From positions 1-22,814 of the IMG/VR virus record IMGVR_UViG_3300044858_003082: DNA of 22,814 bases; one strand, given 5' to 3'. Position 1 is the stretch's first letter. Each line of letters starts with the position of its first letter. Position numbers and translations under genes: made by a program. Shown here in pieces: positions 21,688-22,814 of the stretch. Source of the stretch: a virus. The notes under the pieces are model-generated. The model saw nothing but the letters and a program-made list of their open reading frames with translations. It ran no database searches and had not been told where the DNA came from.

Positions 21688-22088
21688 TTGCCATCCAAAA
21701 CTAAGAGTGCGATAGCACTGTAGTTCAGTAGATCAATGAAGCTATCTCGTAGCGACTCGTTCTCTGGTGTTGCACCGCTATCAATCAAGTGGTTGATGCG
21801 TGCAGTCTTGTCGTGCATACGCACACGCAAACCATTGAGAGGTCCACCAGGTGAGAGGCTTATGTTGGTTGGGCCGTAGTCTTTGTGCTTCTTGATGAGC
21901 AGGTTACCTGCACCATCTAAGACTTCCCACATATCGGTAACAAACTTCACGTGGTCAAAGTCTATCGAGTCGGTATCGGACGTATTGTTATTGTTTCGCT
22001 TTGCGTATCCACTGAAAGGATCTGGAAGCCCATATGCTGCAAAGTCTGTAGCATCGTGTCCCACTCGCTTCTTGTCATCGTCATACAT
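21672..22088 (-). CDS. Nucleotide modification-associated domain protein (138 aa)
   Basis: The segment KKHKDYGPTNISLSPGGPLN, then RVRMHDKTARINHLI and DLLNYSAIALLVLDGKW, fits the family annotated as Nucleotide modification associated domain 1 (DUF1599), found in phages and hypermodifying genomes. Its role is unproven, but it occurs with DNA-modification or nucleotide metabolism genes. The first 45 residues are polar and Asn-rich (KRNNNNTSDTD), probably disordered. It overlaps the primase by 8 bp at its start and the next gene by 16 bp at its end. In this window the only other modification enzyme is the interrupted methyltransferase. Confidence 0.75.
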   Translation of the reverse strand: MYDDDKKRVGHDATDFAAYGLPDPFSGYAKRNNNNTSDTDSIDFDHVKFVTDMWEVLDGAGNLLIKKHKDYGPTNISLSPGGPLNGLRVRMHDKTARINHLIDSGATPENESLRDSFIDLLNYSAIALLVLDGKWPKS

Positions 22089-22731
22089 TCGACTCCCCTA
22101 TCAGTAGCTTTCTCGTAGCATCAATTCCATTAGCCAAGTAGTAATCATTGATGTCCATACCTGGGGGTAGTGTAACAATCTGTGAGTTCATTACCTCATT
22201 CGCCACGCGCTTAGCAAACTCCGCGCCAGGGTTAGACCCATCCTCTTTGATGTCATTGTCACCGACAACATAAATAGTTTCGTACCCCGCAAATAGTTTT
22301 GGGAAGTGTGACTTCCACGCAGCAACACCAGGTACACCCACTGCTGGGATACCAAGCTCACCGCTAGTAACTATCGCATCTAGTTCACCTTCACATACAA
22401 CGATGTAAGGTGAGTCAACAGTGATGTCACATACGTTATACAGGTGTGCCTTCTGCCCAGTAGGTGAACCATACTTAGGCTTGGCATCATCTAATCTTCT
22501 AAACTTAAAGCCAACACAACCACCGGAAGCTGTGATGTATGGGATGGATAGCCACCCTTCATACATCTCGTGACCATTGATTGGGTTAGTAATAGTCCCT
22601 AACTGAAACAGTCCTGCTGTCTCTTCAGAGATCCCACGTCCTTCGAGTACGGCTAGAGCCTCTGGACTTATTGCCTGTGCGTATTGTTGCGCCGCTTCCA
22701 GCAGCAATTTCGACTGCACGTTTGAGGCCAT
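22081..22731 (-). CDS. Primase TOPRIM domain protein (216 aa)
   Basis: A DnaG-type TOPRIM domain, the catalytic core that makes RNA primers. The glutamate is in VVCEGELDAIV (E114) and the acidic pair in VVGDNDIKED (D158, D160). Residues 1-80 are the helical linker that follows the zinc domain in primases. The usual N-terminal zinc ribbon is missing from this frame; it is encoded by the partially overlapping ORF upstream. The ATG at 22731 has GGAG 7 nt before, so independent initiation is likely. No helicase motifs follow in the 216 residues, so the helicase, if any, is a separate gene outside the window. Confidence 0.82.
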   Translation of the reverse strand: MASNVQSKLLLEAAQQYAQAISPEALAVLEGRGISEETAGLFQLGTITNPINGHEMYEGWLSIPYITASGGCVGFKFRRLDDAKPKYGSPTGQKAHLYNVCDITVDSPYIVVCEGELDAIVTSGELGIPAVGVPGVAAWKSHFPKLFAGYETIYVVGDNDIKEDGSNPGAEFAKRVANEVMNSQIVTLPPGMDINDYYLANGIDATRKLLIGESNV

Positions 22732-22814
22732 CGTTAAACTCCAAGTTCTCTAGTATGCACACTAAGTTAGCTGCGTTGCCACCCTTACCGCAGGTATGGC
22801 AGAAATATAAATTG
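22625..22814 (-). CDS. CHC2-type zinc-finger primase piece, partial (start outside window)
   Basis: The frame enters from the right edge and ends at TGA 22627-22625. Near its start it reads YFCHTCGKGGNAANLVCILE, the CHC2-type zinc finger (Cys-His-x2-Cys-Gly-Lys-Gly-Gly) of DnaG/T7-type primases that recognises the priming site. The C-terminal 30 residues (basic, RTGNKSRGSSRTRR) are probably not conserved. It overlaps the TOPRIM ORF out of frame by 107 bp, one frame step away (+1 from zinc frame to TOPRIM frame). Split primases of this form are known in actinophages. Confidence 0.75.
   Translation of the reverse strand, partial: NLYFCHTCGKGGNAANLVCILENLEFNDGLKRAVEIAAGSGATIRTGNKSRGSSRTRRTWDL

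Overview
The window is a piece of a tailed-phage (Caudoviricetes) genome. The block order (terminase, portal, large virion proteins, scaffold), the Endonuclease VII and the primase pieces are phage hallmarks. Several parts look like phages of Actinobacteria: the transglycosylase ending in RYGG..CRA....WY, the short C5 methyltransferase, the scaffold type, and frequent GTG/TTG starts with strong AGGAGG sites. The moderate base composition would suit a host with a streamlined, moderate-GC genome such as a freshwater actinobacterium. Host and lifestyle are inference; no integrase or repressor gene is visible.

Three transcription blocks are seen. (1) Positions 1-14103, all minus strand, hold the packaging and virion genes. 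In reading order these are the terminase large subunit, a basic 128-aa protein, the portal, three small proteins, a 1558-aa virion protein, then 219-, 531- and 591-aa proteins (two with Gly/Pro/Thr-rich linkers), and the start of a scaffold-like protein that runs off the left edge. (2) Positions 14104-14914 are a noncoding hub between divergent blocks. It holds a palindromic dyad over a possible late promoter, an exact CRP/GlxR-type site, TATATATAA direct repeats, a cluster of GCAGCT repeats and a good early promoter. (3) Positions 14915-19685, plus strand, form a train of about twenty tiny genes, nearly all joined by start/stop overlaps. Many are Cys-rich (zinc-ribbon-like) or single-pass membrane peptides. 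The train ends in a membrane-anchored lytic transglycosylase, encoded out of frame inside its neighbours, and a C5 cytosine methyltransferase interrupted by an in-frame TAG. A bidirectional terminator at 19702-19736 separates this block from (4), positions 19784-22814 on the minus strand. That block is a replication/nucleotide operon: split primase (zinc-finger ORF plus TOPRIM ORF), a nucleotide-modification-associated protein, Endonuclease VII, two small ORFs, a sigma-like factor, a PD-(D/E)XK-like protein and an FmdB-type zinc ribbon.

The most unusual items are the interrupted methyltransferase, the three-frame overlap at the transglycosylase, the repeated gene-junction modules (GGAGGTAGCGTAATG, which gives unrelated proteins the same Glu-Val-Ala ending while supplying the next ribosome site), the regulatory hub, and the giant ORF between portal and scaffold.
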